Notes: generated by a model from the sequence alone, not told the origin. DNA of 64,000 nt from Dentipellis sp. KUC8613 (GCA_002286715.1 NSJX01000024.1:310001-374000), one strand, 5' to 3'; numbered from the stretch's first letter, positions 9,838 through 22,196 are shown. Numbers and translations: made by a program.

Positions 9838-11690
9838 ATGGACGACACCCAAACATACTACAAGTGTCCGAGCTGTACCAAACCTCTGCTCACGGCCCCC
9901 ATCATCGATCACTCGCTCTACCGCGCGCTGCAGGCGTTCGACCAGAAGTGGCAGACCCACGATAAAGAACTGCGCGGGTTGGCGACCACGCAGGAGCACT
10001 ATACACGCATGCTCATTAGTATGGTGATGAGCCAGACCATCGCCATGGAGGGCCTCCAACGTGATATGTACGCCGCTTTGCCTATTATTCGTCTGTATCG
10101 TCCTGACGTCTGTTCTGTGGAAGTGGCGAACTCAAGCGCCACGCACTTGGAGGATCCCCCGCCACGGCTTCGTCGTCCCTCGCTGACGATTCTGTGCCCT
10201 CTGACGGTCCCACCCTCGCCGACGGTCCCGCCACCGCTGATGTCCCCGCCACCGCTGATGGTCACGCCGGGGCCGGCCCCATTACGTCTGCTGGTGCTTC
10301 TTCCACGGCTATTCCGCAACCTTCTGCCTCTTCTACGCAGCAGGACCCCACCGTCGCGGGTAGTTCCGTGAAGACTTCCGCCTCCACGCCTGCCTCTGGA
10401 GGCGAGGAGCCAGCTGGTCGCAAGGATCTCTTGACCACCATGCTCGTTTTGGAAGAGGCTATGCGGCCATCGAAGCGCACCGACACAGCCTGGTCCAAGG
10501 ACACGGTGGCCCTTCGAGAGAGGCTCGCAAAGCACTGGGCGGCCTCAACCGCCTCGTTAGAGCTTGACGGCGCTCCGGTACCCCGTCCTCTCGGCCCCAC
10601 CAACACTTCTGCAGCAACTGCGTCCGCGTCCGCATCTACCTCTACGTCTACCTCTGCCGCTTCTGCTTCTGTCCCCGCCCCCGCGTCTGCTCCTGCTACA
10701 GCACCTGGCGCCACTCGCGCTGCAGGACCTGGGATGACCCCCGCCACAGCACCTGGGATCGCGCCCGCCCGGATGGCTCGCATTACAGCGCCTGCCCCGA
10801 ACCCCGCTCGTCCCTCTGCAGCGGCTGGTCCCGCCCCTGCCCGCGCTCCTGCTTCAGTCGGTGCCCCTCGCGCTCCCGGCTCTTACGCTCCCGGCTCTTA
10901 TGCTCCCGGTTCTTACGCTCCCGCCCCTCGTGCTCCCGCTCGTGCTCCCGCCCCTCGCCCGACCTACGCGAATGAGGCCGCGGGTCCTATGGCGTCAACC
11001 AGCAACGCTACCTCAATCTTCGGCATCGACTGGGCTCAAGTCGGGATCACACTCTTGCGGAGCGGGCTTCTTGGGGGGGCCAATGCGGCCCCTGCTCGTA
11101 CGTTTGCTCCCATGGCCCCCCCTCCGGTCCCAGCCCCAGCCCCAGCCCCAGCCCCAGCCCCAGCCCCAGCCCCAGCCCCAGCCCCAGCTCCCGTCCCCGC
11201 CCACGCTCCCGTCGCCTCGACCTCCACATCGCGCGCGCGCGCTCGGCCCACCTCCAATAGGATGGGAGGCGCGTCAGTGCCCGATATTCCGGGCCTTGAC
11301 CCGCGCGACCTCATTCGCGCCTTGAGCACGTTGTCGAGGATCGCGGGCGATGACGGGTCCGACGCGGACGACGAGGACGGCGGGAACGAGAGCAGCGCAT
11401 CCGAGCACGTGCTGTGCGAGGACTGCGAGAACAAGAAGCGTGCGCGCGAGGAGGACGAGGACGAGGGCGTGCGGGTGAAGCTGGAGGATATCGAGGGAGA
11501 CGGCGTCAGGATGGAGGAAGACAAGGCCGAGGGCGCCAAGAAGGAAGGCGAGGCGAGCGGGAGCGGAAACGCGAGGGCGAGTGGAAGTGGGGAACGCGCC
11601 CCCAAGCGCCGCAGGCTGTCCCCGGACGCGCCTGTGCGGCGGTCGATGCGCTCTCAGCGGAAGCGTGGCGTTCGCCATGCTAGCGATTGA
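9838..11690 (+). CDS. Unnamed low-complexity family, member C (598 aa), with CxxC motifs
   Basis: Unknown function and the largest member of the family. Exon 1 (9838-10067) encodes 76 residues beginning MDDTQTYYKCPSCTKPLL, a CxxC motif absent from the other members, then a long helical segment. A 56-nt phase-2 intron (10068-10123) splices ...QRDI to GELKRHALGGS, which resembles the A junction (RHI to QEMHRGLAGS). Exon 2 (10124-11690) is extremely rich in Ala, Pro, Thr and Ser, with APGSY repeats and a PA run, then the ordered-looking PDIPGLDPRDLIRALSTLSR, an acidic stretch, VLCEDCENKKRAREEDEDE (a second CxxC directly before KKRAREE) and the tail PKRRRLSPDAPVRRSMRSQ. The spliced length is 1797 nt, in frame. 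A nuclear location is inferred from the tail. Confidence 0.75.
10872..10916 (+). repeat. 15-bp tandem repeat (APGSY) in gene C
   Basis: Three copies of a 15-bp unit (10872-10886, 10887-10901, 10902-10916), each encoding Ala-Pro-Gly-Ser-Tyr, with single-base differences. Confidence 0.85.
11129..11188 (+). repeat. 6-bp tandem repeat (Pro-Ala) in gene C
   Basis: About ten copies of the hexamer CCCAGC or a register variant, encoding an uninterrupted Pro-Ala run. Such arrays slip easily and may vary in length between strains. Confidence 0.85.
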
Positions 11691-12537
11691 GAAGGTACGC
11701 GCGCGACCATGAAGGTGCCATAGGCACTCGTTCCAGAAGGTTTTTGGAACTTATTTTCTCTTTTCTCTTTTCTCTTTTCTCGTCTCGGCTCATCATATTC
11801 ATTTCTCATTCTGTATGGCATCTCAACGGACTTCATTGTAGCAATACCACGGACATCGACCCTATGTAGCCAGTATGTGTAAAAGTACTAGTATTCTGCA
11901 TAACAAAAGTACTAGCTTTGAAAAGCCTCTGTAGCCTGAGCTCGAGAGTCAAGTCGTTGTTCGCGCGGGTTTCCCCGTCGCTACTCCCTCTCGCGCACCG
12001 GGTTCACGCTCTTGAGCTGCGCTCATCTCCTGGCCTGCGTCTTCAAAGCATTTGCCACGTTTCCTCTCCCAGCATGGTCGCTCCGTTCTAGGCTCTCTGG
12101 CCTACATGCTCCTGTCAATGCTGGGCTTCCGCCCACATCGAGGATGACGCAGCTGTGCGGTCACGACGATGATGTCGTTTTGGCTCATCGTGTGGTCGCA
12201 GCACGTATACGCACCCTACGGCATCCTGGTCTACTACTAGTGTTTCTTATCGTCCCAGACCAGTTCTACCTCGGAATAACGTCGACGAGTCAGTCACGCC
12301 TTCGCGACTGAGCCCGCCGTCCGACCCAATGCGCATACCCTTGCTTATCAACCGACAGATATTTCTTGCTTATTCACCAGCCGTTTCCGTCGAGGTCTGT
12401 CCAATCCTGTCCCTCTAGCAGCTTTGGAAAGTCTAGAACGTCATGACTGTGGTTGCCGACGGTGGAGAGGGGCACACGCGTTCGCATCCACATCGACGGC
12501 CCGCACGTTCATGATAAATTGACGGGAGACTTGGCTT
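11691..12537. other. Intergenic: gene C 3' flank and NmrA-1 upstream
   Basis: The gene C 3' flank has repeated TTTTCTC and a GGACTTCATTG element like the other family 3' flanks. No exon with recognisable protein content was found in the remainder. Confidence 0.45.
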
Positions 12538-12545
12538 TATAAAGG
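12538..12545 (+). promoter_or_regulatory. TATA box of NmrA-1
   Basis: TATAAAGG, 81 nt before the NmrA-1 ATG. The paralogue has TATAAAAC 76 nt before its ATG. Confidence 0.65.
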
Positions 12546-12618
12546 CGTGGTCATCGATGCCTGACGGTTGACAATCGACTCCTCCTTCCATCTTGTTAGC
12601 CTCTACCCCATCTCTGTG

Positions 12619-13668
12619 ATGTCGACCTTCACCAGCTTTGCCATCGCCGGAGTCGGCTCTATCGGCGCGTACATCGCGGAGGAGTTGCTGAAGCTCAAGG
12701 CTTCAGGGAAAGTGAAGGAAGTGATCTTGCTCACGCGCGCGGTACGCCCCCTCACAAGTTTCTACCTCCCTTTCGCTGATTCAGGCCTATCGTCTCTCAG
12801 GGAAGCACGAACGCCAACACCGACAAGCTCGTTGAGAAGGGAGCCAAGCTCGCCACCATCGATTACTCGTCGCAGGATTCGCTCACCGCCGCGCTTTCGG
12901 GCGTAGACGTCGTCATCTCCACCCTTTCGATCCCAGCGCTCGCAGCGCAGGACGCCGTCGCCGTCGCCGCGAAGGCGGCGGGCGTCCGCCTCTTCGTGCC
13001 GTCCGAGTTCGGGGGCCGCAGCGATGAGATCACGGAGGGCTTGCTGCTCCCGAAGAAGCGCTTCCACGCACGCCTCCAGGAGATCGGTCTGCCATACGTT
13101 TTGGTCTACACCGGGGGGTTTTCGGACTTGATATTCAATTCGTGAGCAGTGACGGCTTTCAGGCATATAAGGTCGAGACTGATGGAGAGCGCAGGCTGCT
13201 CAAACTTGATCTCAAGAGTGGAAAAGTCTCCACTGGTGGCGACGGAAGCTCGCCGGTCTCCTATACCTCTAGGCCAGATATTGGCCGGTTCCTGGCCTAC
13301 GTCTTGACCACGCTTCCCCCGGACCAGCTGAACAACAAAATCCTCCGCATCGAAGGCGAACGTCTGGTACGCCCGCGGTTGCTTCGACCCATAGGTTGAA
13401 TCATTCACTGACAGCCTGCGTCCATTGATAGTCATTCAGCGAGGTCTTCAAGCAGTATGAAGCGAAGACAGGCACGAAGCTTGACATCACGTATCTCCCG
13501 ATTGCAGACCTGGAGGCCGCAATCAAGGCTAATCCAGCCGATTTTGTGAGCCTGTTGCAGCTGGGCTGGGCGCAGGGCGGCGGGCTTGTTGGAAAGAAAG
13601 AGGATCTGTCCAACGGGCTGTACCCTGAGTGGAACCCGAAGAAAGTTATCGAAGTCATTGCTCCTTGA
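12619..13668 (+). CDS. NmrA-like NAD(P)-binding protein, copy 1 (290 aa)
   Basis: This is an atypical short-chain dehydrogenase of the NmrA/isoflavone-reductase-like group, with a Rossmann fold binding NAD(P)(H); the substrate is unknown and some family members only sense redox state. Exons are 12619-12741, 12801-13141, 13195-13366 and 13432-13668. The N-terminus FAIAGVGSIGAYIAEELL carries the GxGxxG dinucleotide motif. LTAALSGVDVVISTLS, GVRLFVPSEFGGRSDE and a Lys-containing LLPKKRFHARL follow. The C-terminal half has SRPDIGRFLAYVLTTLPPDQLNNK and NEVFKQYEAKTGTKL-like (SEVFKQYEAKTGTKL). It is the upstream half of a tandem pair with exactly the same exon lengths as the next gene. Confidence 0.9.
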
Positions 13669-14872
13669 GCGAGAGAGAGATGACACCCGTACTGACAGAA
13701 GAAGAATCAAATTGTACTTGTAGAGTGCGTGTAGAGGCGAAATGGAGTAATGATCCAAGCCGTTAGCTGTACCTTCAGCCGTGGCGTCTGCCACTAGCGC
13801 TGCCATACTCGTGATGCTCTTGAAAAAACAACCCACTGCTATCCCTGGAATGGCACGAAATAAGTATTTACTCAGTGTGTTTGCGAAGCAAGTAGCATAT
13901 ACCCATCCACAGATTTACTTGACGACTTCTCCAGCTGTATCAGCCTTGCGCAGTACTTACTCGCCAGAGTTCATAGGAGTGTCAAGGGGTTCACACGGAG
14001 TTTCCCGAAGCTTAGTCATACCCTCTGCAGGACGCGGCACCCTCACTCTGACTTGTACCCTCTGTTGAATCGTACTGCACCGGACGACTAAATCTTTTTC
14101 ATCTGCTATCGAGCAATCGGTAGGGCCACGTCTCATACTTACAGCATATACCGCCTCCAGGTATGGGCTCCAGAGAAGACGCGACCCGTGGCCCTGACGT
14201 CGACCACTTCGAAAGTACTAGGCCTTACAGTGAGCAGGATATCTGTTCTGCGTGTTGACTGACGTGACAATGCGCAGTAGTATTCTAGCCATTGAATGCC
14301 CCTGATGGCTGCGTTGATAGGCGAATTTGATTGAAGTCCTTCTGCGAGGGGCGCCATCGATGCGTCCACATCGCGACTGTCCTTGGGTGCCGCCCAAGCT
14401 GAGTAACGCTTCGTATACTGCGCAGCGCGGGACTGCGCAACGATGGTGCCGTCTTCGTTCATCTGGTGGTTGGAACGCGTATCGCGGTCTCTGTTCATTT
14501 GTATGTGTCAATGTTGCTTACAGTTTAGGCTTGATCGTACAGGGTGAGCTCAAACTTATGACTTTCCAACACCTCTGTGCGCGTCTTCCTGCTGCGACGC
14601 CATCTTGACACTGCTACCTGCGTCTCTATGCTTACTAACAGATTAAGCTTTATTGAGTACTTGTCCACTGGCTATGTCCGTCCACGCCTGTCAAACTGCG
14701 TTCCGCAAATGGGCTGGGTGGCCCTGGTACGTGCTCTCAATATCGGGCATGCTATAGTTCTCTGGCCGTGACCGAGGGAGGAGGTCTACGTAGTCGCGCG
14801 TCTATCGGCATGCTCATGGCATTGCTATGACATGAGAGGTATGCAGGGCGTCAAGACGCGTCTTGCTATGTC
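13669..14872. other. Intergenic between the NmrA pair
   Basis: No gene recognised. Short ORFs on both strands (for example 14139-14498 minus) overlap each other and show no domain. The last part is the NmrA-2 promoter. Confidence 0.45.
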
Positions 14873-14880
14873 TATAAAAC
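14873..14880 (+). promoter_or_regulatory. TATA box of NmrA-2
   Basis: TATAAAAC, 76 nt before the ATG at 14949. Confidence 0.65.
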
Positions 14881-14948
14881 GCGAAGGCCTTCATCGCTGA
14901 AGACCATCACCACAAACATCTCAACTTTCTGCAACCAGTTCAACCACA

Positions 14949-15999
14949 ATGTCGACTTTCACCACCTTTGCTATTGCCGGAGTTGGCAACATTGGCGCGT
15001 ACCTTGCTGAGGGTCTACTCGGCCTCAAGGCCTCAGGCAAGGTGAAGGAAGTGATTCTGCTCACTCGCTCGGTATGTGTCGCACCGTAACAACACACTTC
15101 TGTCTGTCTGACATCTTGCCCATTTTTCTCAGTCTACAGCGAACGCCAACGTCGAGAAGCTCGTCAAGAAGGGCGCCAAGGTCGCCGTCGTCGACTACAC
15201 TTCGCAGGACTCGCTCACGGCGGCGCTTGCAGGCGTAGACGTCGTCATCTCCACCTTCGGACGCGAGGCATTCACCGCGCAGGATGCTGTCGCGGTCGCT
15301 TCGAAGGCGGCGGGTGTCCGCCTCTTCGTTCCGTCCGAGTTTGGCGGCCGCAGCGACGAAGAGAAGGTGGCTGCTCTGGCCATCAAGGCGAACTTTCACG
15401 CACGCCTGCGGGAGCTCGGCTTGCCGTACCTGCTGGTGTACACTGGCTCATTCCCAGACATGATCTTCTTCGCGTAAGTGCGATTCGCTTCGAATTGTAA
15501 TGATAAGATATTGACTATGCAAGGATAGGCCGCTCCACCTTGATCTCACGAGTGGCAAGGTGCTCGTTGGCGGTGACGGGAATGCACTCGTTACCTTCAC
15601 CTCCAGGCCGGACATTGCCCGGTTCCTGGCCTATGTCTTGACCACGCTTCCGCCTGATCAGCTCAACAACAAGACCTTCCGTCTCGAAGGCGAACGTACC
15701 GTACGTCTAGAGTTTACTTGGTTAAAATGCGAACCCACTCACTAACAGCAACGACTTGACAGTCTTTCAATGAGGTCTTCAAGCAGTATGAGGCGAAGAC
15801 AGGCACGAAGCTCGAGGTCACATATCGCCCGATCGCCGACCTGGAGGCTGCAGTCAAGGCGAACCCTGCCGACATCGTTAGCGTGCTGCACCTGCACTGG
15901 GCTACGAACACCGGGACTATTGGAAAGAAGGAGGATCTTTCCAATGGATTGTTCCCTGGCTGGAAGCCGAAGACGGTTATTGAAGCTCTTGGTCTCTGA
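14949..15999 (+). CDS. NmrA-like NAD(P)-binding protein, copy 2 (290 aa)
   Basis: Tandem paralogue of the preceding gene. Exons 14949-15071, 15133-15473, 15529-15700 and 15763-15999 are 123, 341, 172 and 237 nt, identical to copy 1, while intron lengths differ slightly. The GxGxxG motif is in FAIAGVGNIGAYLAEGLL. The middle has DVVISTFGREAFTAQDAVAV and GVRLFVPSEFGGRSDEEK, and the end is SNGLFPGWKPKTVIEALGL. Compared with copy 1, substitutions cluster around the presumed pocket: ISTFGREAF against ISTLSIPAL, and VLHLHWATNTGTIG against LLQLGWAQGGGLVG. This suggests different substrates after duplication (inference). Confidence 0.9.
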
Positions 16000-16355
16000 G
16001 CAGGATGATGCCGGCGAAAGACTCAGATTGTAATTGTAGAGGGCGTGTAAAGGATATGATTTAGCTGAGATTCAATGGAATATGTCTGTCGTATGAATCG
16101 ATGATTCTTTTGACTTGCTTTCATGTGCCAACATGCTGGTGGCCCGTAAACAAATTCTGAAATATGTTCGCGATAACCCCTTGGCGTAAGTGCGAGCGGC
16201 AAGGACGAGCGGCAAGTACGAGCGGCAAGGACGCGTCGGATGTGACGTCACGATACTGGCGCGTCAAGGTTTCCGGGGTCCAGGACGGGTCGGCGAGGTG
16301 AGGACGGGTTCGAGGCAGCTCGTGTGCATGGTGTGAACGTCCTCCACGGACGCTC
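16000..16355. other. NmrA-2 3' flank and MDM31/32 promoter
   Basis: Contains a short imperfect direct repeat around 16190-16230 (GAGCGGCAAG units, three copies). No gene seen. Confidence 0.5.
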
Positions 16356-18903
16356 ATGTCCCTCCTACCTCCTCCTGCAGCTGTCGCAAGACACGCAGCA
16401 AATGTCTCTCGCGGAATCTTGCTGAGGCACTCGAGCAAGGCTGCCAGAAACGTCGCCAGCTTGGACCGTTACGGTGCAATTCGCAATTTTTTTGCTCAAG
16501 CACCGGCTGCACCGTCTTTCATCACTCCTACGAGACTGCACATTCGTGGCGAACTCGATTTTGGATGCGATGGACACCTGTATCTGCGTTCACGCCCCTT
16601 GGAGACACCTGTGACGTTGCGTCTGCTGTCGAGACGCTTCCACACTTCGCGAACAGACAGACAAGAACACCCTGACAAGCCCAAATCTCCGGCATCCCAA
16701 TCCTCCGATGGATCATCATTAGAACCTCCAGACAAACCAAAGCCTCCTGGAGATCCCAATGCCAACGTGCCGCCACCCAACTGGGACAACTACCCTCGTT
16801 TCTTCCGCGACCTTGCACAGTCTCTACCCCATGTGCGCCGGCCCACACGCGACGATTTTCTGAACGCTGCGAACGGTGTCTGGCAGCGCATGCGCGTGCG
16901 CTATCGATGGTCCCTCATACGCGCGTTCCGGAAGTTCAATGCGGATGATATCTCTGCGTTCATTACATGGTTTCTCATGAGTCAGGGTCTATGGATTTTG
17001 ATTGGAACGTGAGTGGTGTGTATACTTGTGCGTAAGATTCGAAGCTAATGTCGCTCCATACAGTACTACTTTCTTTTCTGTGATATTCGCGATCGCGAAC
17101 AGCCTACGCCTGCAAGGTACGTCATACTACTTCTCATATGCCGGTCTTCAAAATTCATATCTACGTCCGCAGCATTCATGGCACGGAGCATCAGTGACTA
17201 CCTTACTGCCGAGACTGGGGTCACTATTGTCTTCGAATCTGCTATCGTTCCGAAGTGGAAGGATTCTCGTATCTCGTTTAGAAATGTCTTCATCACGCGC
17301 CGCCCACAATCTTCTGCCCTGTCGGCCCGTTCTGACGAGGCGGCCCATCGAGCTGCTCTGGGTTACGACGTGAGCAATCACCCTGCAAACCATGGGTATG
17401 GCGACGGTGATGGCGAGGAGGAGGCTCCCCAAGATGTGCAGCACTCGGAGGAAGATATCAAGTGGTCGATGTTTGACCTGAATGTCGATAGTATTGATGT
17501 CACTTTGAGTCTTTGGAGATGGCTGGACGGGAAGGGATTGATCAAAGATGTAGTTGTGAAGGGTGTGCGTGGTGTCCTTGGTACGTGCCTCGACATTCGT
17601 GGCATGATAGTGTGCTTATTTCCATCTCACCTTCAGATCGTCGCCTTGTCGAGTGGTCGGATGACTTGGACCCAGCCAGCTTCCGACACGTACCTCAGCC
17701 CGGCGACTTTGAGCTCGAGTCGCTGACCCTCGAGGACATGCTGCTGACTGTCTATCAACCGGGCGGCTTCCGCCCCTACACATTTTCGATCTTCCGCGCT
17801 GATGTAGGCAGGTTCCGCAAGCAATGGCTGTTCTACGACTTCTTGAAAGCAGAAGGCGTTGTGGGGCAGTTCGATAATTGTCTATTCAGCTTGCACCGCC
17901 CGCAGAGCATTGGAAGGACGAACGAGCAGGATGCAAAGGATGGCGGCTGGTCGACGATGGTACGCATATATTGTGTTTGTCTTCGCATATTATTGAATAC
18001 GACATTCTGCAGTCACGCTTCCGCATCGACGGCGTCAACATCGACCATGTCCAAGCCATGACCACCCAAGAGGGTCCTATCTCCTGGATCACGTCCGGGA
18101 AATTGGACGCCGTGCTGGACATCAAGTTCCCGCGCAGCGAAGTCGGCGACGGTGATGCGCTCAACGTCATCATCGACGCCCTCGCGAACACTGCCGCTGC
18201 TGTCGTCGCGGACCGCATCCCTGGTCAACGCGCCCTCGCCAAGCCACCGCTCACTGTCCCTGAGGATGGCGGAGAGAAGGAAGCCGAGGAGAGGAAGGTC
18301 GTGGTGGACATTGATCTAAGGTTCAGGGATTTAAAGGCTGCCGTGCCGATCTGGACGAGTGATCTGAGCTACAGCAGCAATGCGCTGATCAGGCCGATCG
18401 TGGCGTTTATGAAGTATGTGGTTCCGTTTTCTCCTGGTAATTAAATTGCTGATCATCGGGCCTTCGCAGTGCGAACCGGACGCTGGTCCCGATCCGCTGC
18501 CGCGTAGTGAAGGATTTGGAGAATTTCAATGGATCCTGGACGGTAAGTCCCGGACGCCCTATGTCACCCAAGATCCTGGCTGACTGTCTGCCAATTTTAG
18601 ATGTGGGAGAGTGCGTAATTGGGCATCGCTCAACTGAATTGAACGTACTAACATCTTCTTTTAGCCGGTCTCATGGATGACATCTCGCTCAAGGTATACG
18701 ATGCGCTCGCCTACCACGTCACCCAGGCCAATTTCAATCATCGTATCAAGACCGTGAGTCTGTGGAGTCTGCAGATGACTGCGGGCGCGGTCCTCTCCGC
18801 TATTCGCAATGTTGTGGACCCTGTCGCTGTGCAGCTGCGAGACCTCTACGATACAGGGGAGTTCATGCCAGTGATATTTGCCCCCGCGGCGGTGGGGGCT
18901 TGA
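16356..18903 (+). CDS. MDM31: Mitochondrial inner-membrane protein, Mdm31/Mdm32 family
   Basis: This is an inner-mitochondrial-membrane protein needed in yeast for mitochondrial distribution, shape and phospholipid homeostasis; family identity is clear, the MDM31 versus MDM32 choice less so. The first exon begins MSLLPPPAAVARHAANVSRG, a basic leader suited to import, with RRFHTSR as a possible presequence cleavage region. A linker rich in Pro and Lys follows, then NYPRFFRDLAQSLPHVRRPT and a first membrane segment (FITWFLMSQGLWILIGTTTF) split by an intron. The conserved core includes ARSISDYLTAETGVTIVFES, VPKWKDSRISFRNV, WSMFDLNVDSIDVTLSLWRW, DCLFSLHRPQ-like, GPISWITSGKLDAVLDIKFP and VDIDLRFRDLKAAVPIWTSD. 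The end has ETGLMDDISLKVYDALAYHV. About eight short introns interrupt the gene, including a micro-exon (MWE) near 18601. Confidence 0.88.
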
Positions 18904-19715
18904 AGGAGACGACGCTGGCGTGCAATATAAGACGGTCGGGGTTGGTGCGAGGCAAGGACAATCACGACCTTGCAGACGACTTTTCATGACAAAAGTATCA
19001 TAGTTGGGTTAGTGTAACTAGGGCTCTCGCTGTGTCAGTAGTTATGAAGCCCTGAGGTGCCGTGTGGAACTTGCCGGCGGCCAGCTGCAGGGCGCGTCGA
19101 CGCGTGGTCGGGCGGCATCGCTTCCTCATGACCATGGCCACAATTCCCCCATTCATCCAGAAATCGTCCGCCTTCGAAGCTTCGTGGCCACTTCGGCTTA
19201 AAGAAACACGACCCTGTCGCTGCTAATGGCTAAGCATGCTGATGCCCATCCCTTCCGAAGACGCTACACTCACCCCTCGAGCAGCGTACTTCCACCGCGG
19301 CTACCGGGTACGTTATTTCCCATACATTGCGCACGGTCCGGCCAGGGTTCACAATAGGACTGAATAGGACTGTGCCCTTATGGTCTGGACGTGCTCGAAG
19401 CACAGTCCACATATGAGATCAGGCGCCTTATCGTGGGTATACCGGCCGCATACTGCGGCCTGCTTCCGAGCCGCAGCGCGCACCCGCGGATCTCGTGCAT
19501 GCAATTGCGCGAGCATATGGGGCCCAAGCCATTACGACGTCTCCAAGCCCAGGTCGAGGTAGGCAAAGGCGGGCCGCGCTTGCACACGACGAAAACACTT
19601 GCATATCCGAGGGCTGCGTGCCTGGTAATATCGGGCCAACAGTGTCCTTCCGGACTGCAGGCTGATCCACCCCTATCGTGACGCAACGCTGATATTACTG
19701 TGTGAGGTGAGAGCT
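18904..19715. other. Intergenic between MDM31/32 and P450-1
   Basis: No recognisable gene on either strand. Overlapping ORFs at 19378-19761 have no domain content. The distal part is the P450-1 promoter. Confidence 0.45.
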
Positions 19716-19722
19716 TATATAC
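19716..19722 (+). promoter_or_regulatory. TATA box of P450-1
   Basis: TATATAC, 96 nt before the P450-1 ATG at 19812. Confidence 0.55.
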
Positions 19723-19811
19723 TGTCGGACTGTATCTGCGAGGATACGAAAGGCCACTCACTGGTCAGTACTAACACTCATTTTCTGTCGCTAGATTTTC
19801 TTTTCGCCAGT

Positions 19812-22196
19812 ATGTCACTGGTTTCGAGCTCTACCCATGTAATCGCCGTCGCCGTTGGTGCCGTCGCGGCCTCGTTTGTTTTGTACGCCGCGGCGAGCAT
19901 TTTGCGCGTGGTATATGCGAAGTGGAAGTCCCCGCTGCACGACCTGCGCGGGCCGCCGTCGATAAGCTGGGTGACGGGGAGCGTGAAAGGGGTTATGGAG
20001 GTCGATGCGCCCGAGACGTTCGCCAGTTGGACGAGGGAGTACGGGCCGACGTTGAGGTTCAAGTCTTTCGGTAACGTACGTTTATGAGTTCGTCGTGGTT
20101 AGTTTTGTAAGAGGTACTGATGTGTTGGGTTGGTTGTAGATGAACAAGCTGCTTACTGTGGACTTGAAGGCGATCAATCATGTTTTGACGCATTCGATGG
20201 AGTTTTACAAGTCGGACCAGGTGCGGTTTGTTCTGCATGAATTGCTGGGAGACGGTGAGTCTTGTTAAACGTCTTTCTGTTGGAGAAGCGGTAATTCTAA
20301 CTGGCTCTTCACTAGGTTTACTGGCCGTGGAAGGTGCGCTTTTCATTGTTACCTCTCCTGTGATTTTCAAAATATTGAAAGCTATCTCTATTAGGTCCGC
20401 AACATAGGTTGCAGGTACGTTTCGGGTTGGATTACCTCAAAATCATTTATTCTGATTCGGAGCATGTTTCTGTAGCGCAAGATGCTGGTACGCTCCCGGT
20501 TTCGCAGTTCATAAGTCTCACGAGTTTCTGATCGATTTTTTAGAGCCCTGCATTCGGGACGCAGCAGATCCGCAGCTTCACGAAGGTCTTTTTCGACAAG
20601 TCTCTTGAAGTGTGTACTGTCCCTATTTTTTTCTGCCTTGGGCTTACATCTACGCAGCTTCGAGATGTACTCTTAGCGAAGACTGCGGCTGAAGCACCCA
20701 AGAATGGGGAGATCAAGGTTGACATATTCGACTGGCTCAGCCGGGTGTCACTCGACATCATCGGTCTGACCGGTAAGTGTCACATGACAAATCATACGGG
20801 GGTTAATCTGACCCTTTCGCCTAGGATTCGACTATGCTTTCGACTCTCTGACGGTCCCCGAGGACCAGCCCAACGAGCTGTATGAAGCGGTGCGAGACAT
20901 GATGGCAGTGGACAATTTCAATATCGTCTTCATCCTCTCCACCGTGTTCCCCCCAGTTCGACTCATCGTGGGTGTCCTCCGTATCGCATCGGTATATGCA
21001 CGGTGTCTAAACAATGATCATCTAGCCGTCGGAACGGTCTCGCGTGATCGCCAAGTCCTACGCGACCATCCGCCGCGTCTGTGGTCAGGTCGTCGCGGAG
21101 AGGAAGGCTGCGGTGATCGCGAACCTCGGTGGTTTGGAGAAAGGGGTGGAGAAGAGCAGCATCGAGGGTCGGGATCTGATGAGTCTGCTGATCAAGGCGA
21201 ATCTGGCGGTCGACGTAGCTGAGAATGCACGGTTGAGCGACGACGATTTGATCTCTCGTGAGTCTTTGCGGAGTAGCGATATGTGGGGACTAATTCAGTG
21301 CATTCCAGAAATCCCTACTCTTATTCTGGCTGGCCACGAAACGACAAGGTAGATTTTTGGAACATGACCTACTGAAACTGAGACTGACCTGCTCTGTCCA
21401 GTACATCATTGTCATGGACGCTGCTGGCCCTCTGCCGCAACATGAAGGCTCAGGATAAATTGCGCGCCGAGCTGTGTGCCTTCCCTACGGACACACCGAC
21501 AATGGAGGAACTCAATGCGTTCCCGTACCTGGACGCGGTCGTGCGGGAGGCTCTGCGGCTTCACAACCCCGTGTCTGCAACTGAGAGAGTTGCGGTTGCG
21601 GACTCCGTGATCCCTGCGGACGAGTACGTCGACAAGCACGGCAATGTTCGGCATGAGATCCTGTACGTTTCTAGCTGTATTCCCACTCGATTAACGACTC
21701 ACACAATGTCAGGCTCAACAAGGGTGACACTGTCTTCATCCCTATCTATCAGATCCACACTTCGACAGAACTTTGGGGTGATGACGCTAAAGAGTTCAAG
21801 TCAGTTGTTCACCCACTAGATTTCTCTTGTAGACGCGCTGACTGCTCGTTTTCAGACCTGAACGTTGGGAGCATGTTCCCGAGGCGGCGAAGACCATCCC
21901 GGGCGTTTATCACCCACTGTTGGCTTTCATTGCTGGACCACATGCTTGCATTGGCTACCGCTTCTCTCTTTTAGAGTGAGATTGATGCATTCTTCTTTGT
22001 CAAACTTTCACTGACTTCTATTTTCAGAGCGAAAGCGATCTTGTTCACGTTGATTCGAGCATTCGAGTTCGACATGGCTGTTCCGGACGAGAAAGTCGTT
22101 CGGAGGACCATGGTCGTAGGTCGCCCGCATTTTGCCGACGACATGGACGCCGGCCCGCAGCTCCCTCTTCTCATTCGCCCAGTCCGGTCCGGCTAG
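19812..22196 (+). CDS. Cytochrome P450 monooxygenase, tandem copy 1
   Basis: Microsomal heme-thiolate monooxygenase that would use NADPH-P450 reductase; the substrate is unknown. An N-terminal membrane anchor ([20 protein letters not shown]) is followed by a Pro-rich hinge ([13 protein letters not shown]). Helix I has [14 protein letters not shown], the AGxxTT oxygen-activation motif. The ExxR motif is in [13 protein letters not shown], and PERWEHVPE precedes the heme loop [15 protein letters not shown] with the Cys ligand. At least twelve short introns, several in tiny exons (for example RKML), were joined by reading the conserved protein. In the heme loop the usual Arg is His. The paralogue downstream shares this gene structure. 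A P450 family number cannot be assigned by eye. Confidence 0.92.

Noticed and set aside
11129..11188. Tandem hexamer array considered as CRISPR-like or telomeric
   Set aside because: Perfect coding register (Pro-Ala), no spacers and not a telomere motif; it is an internal protein repeat.
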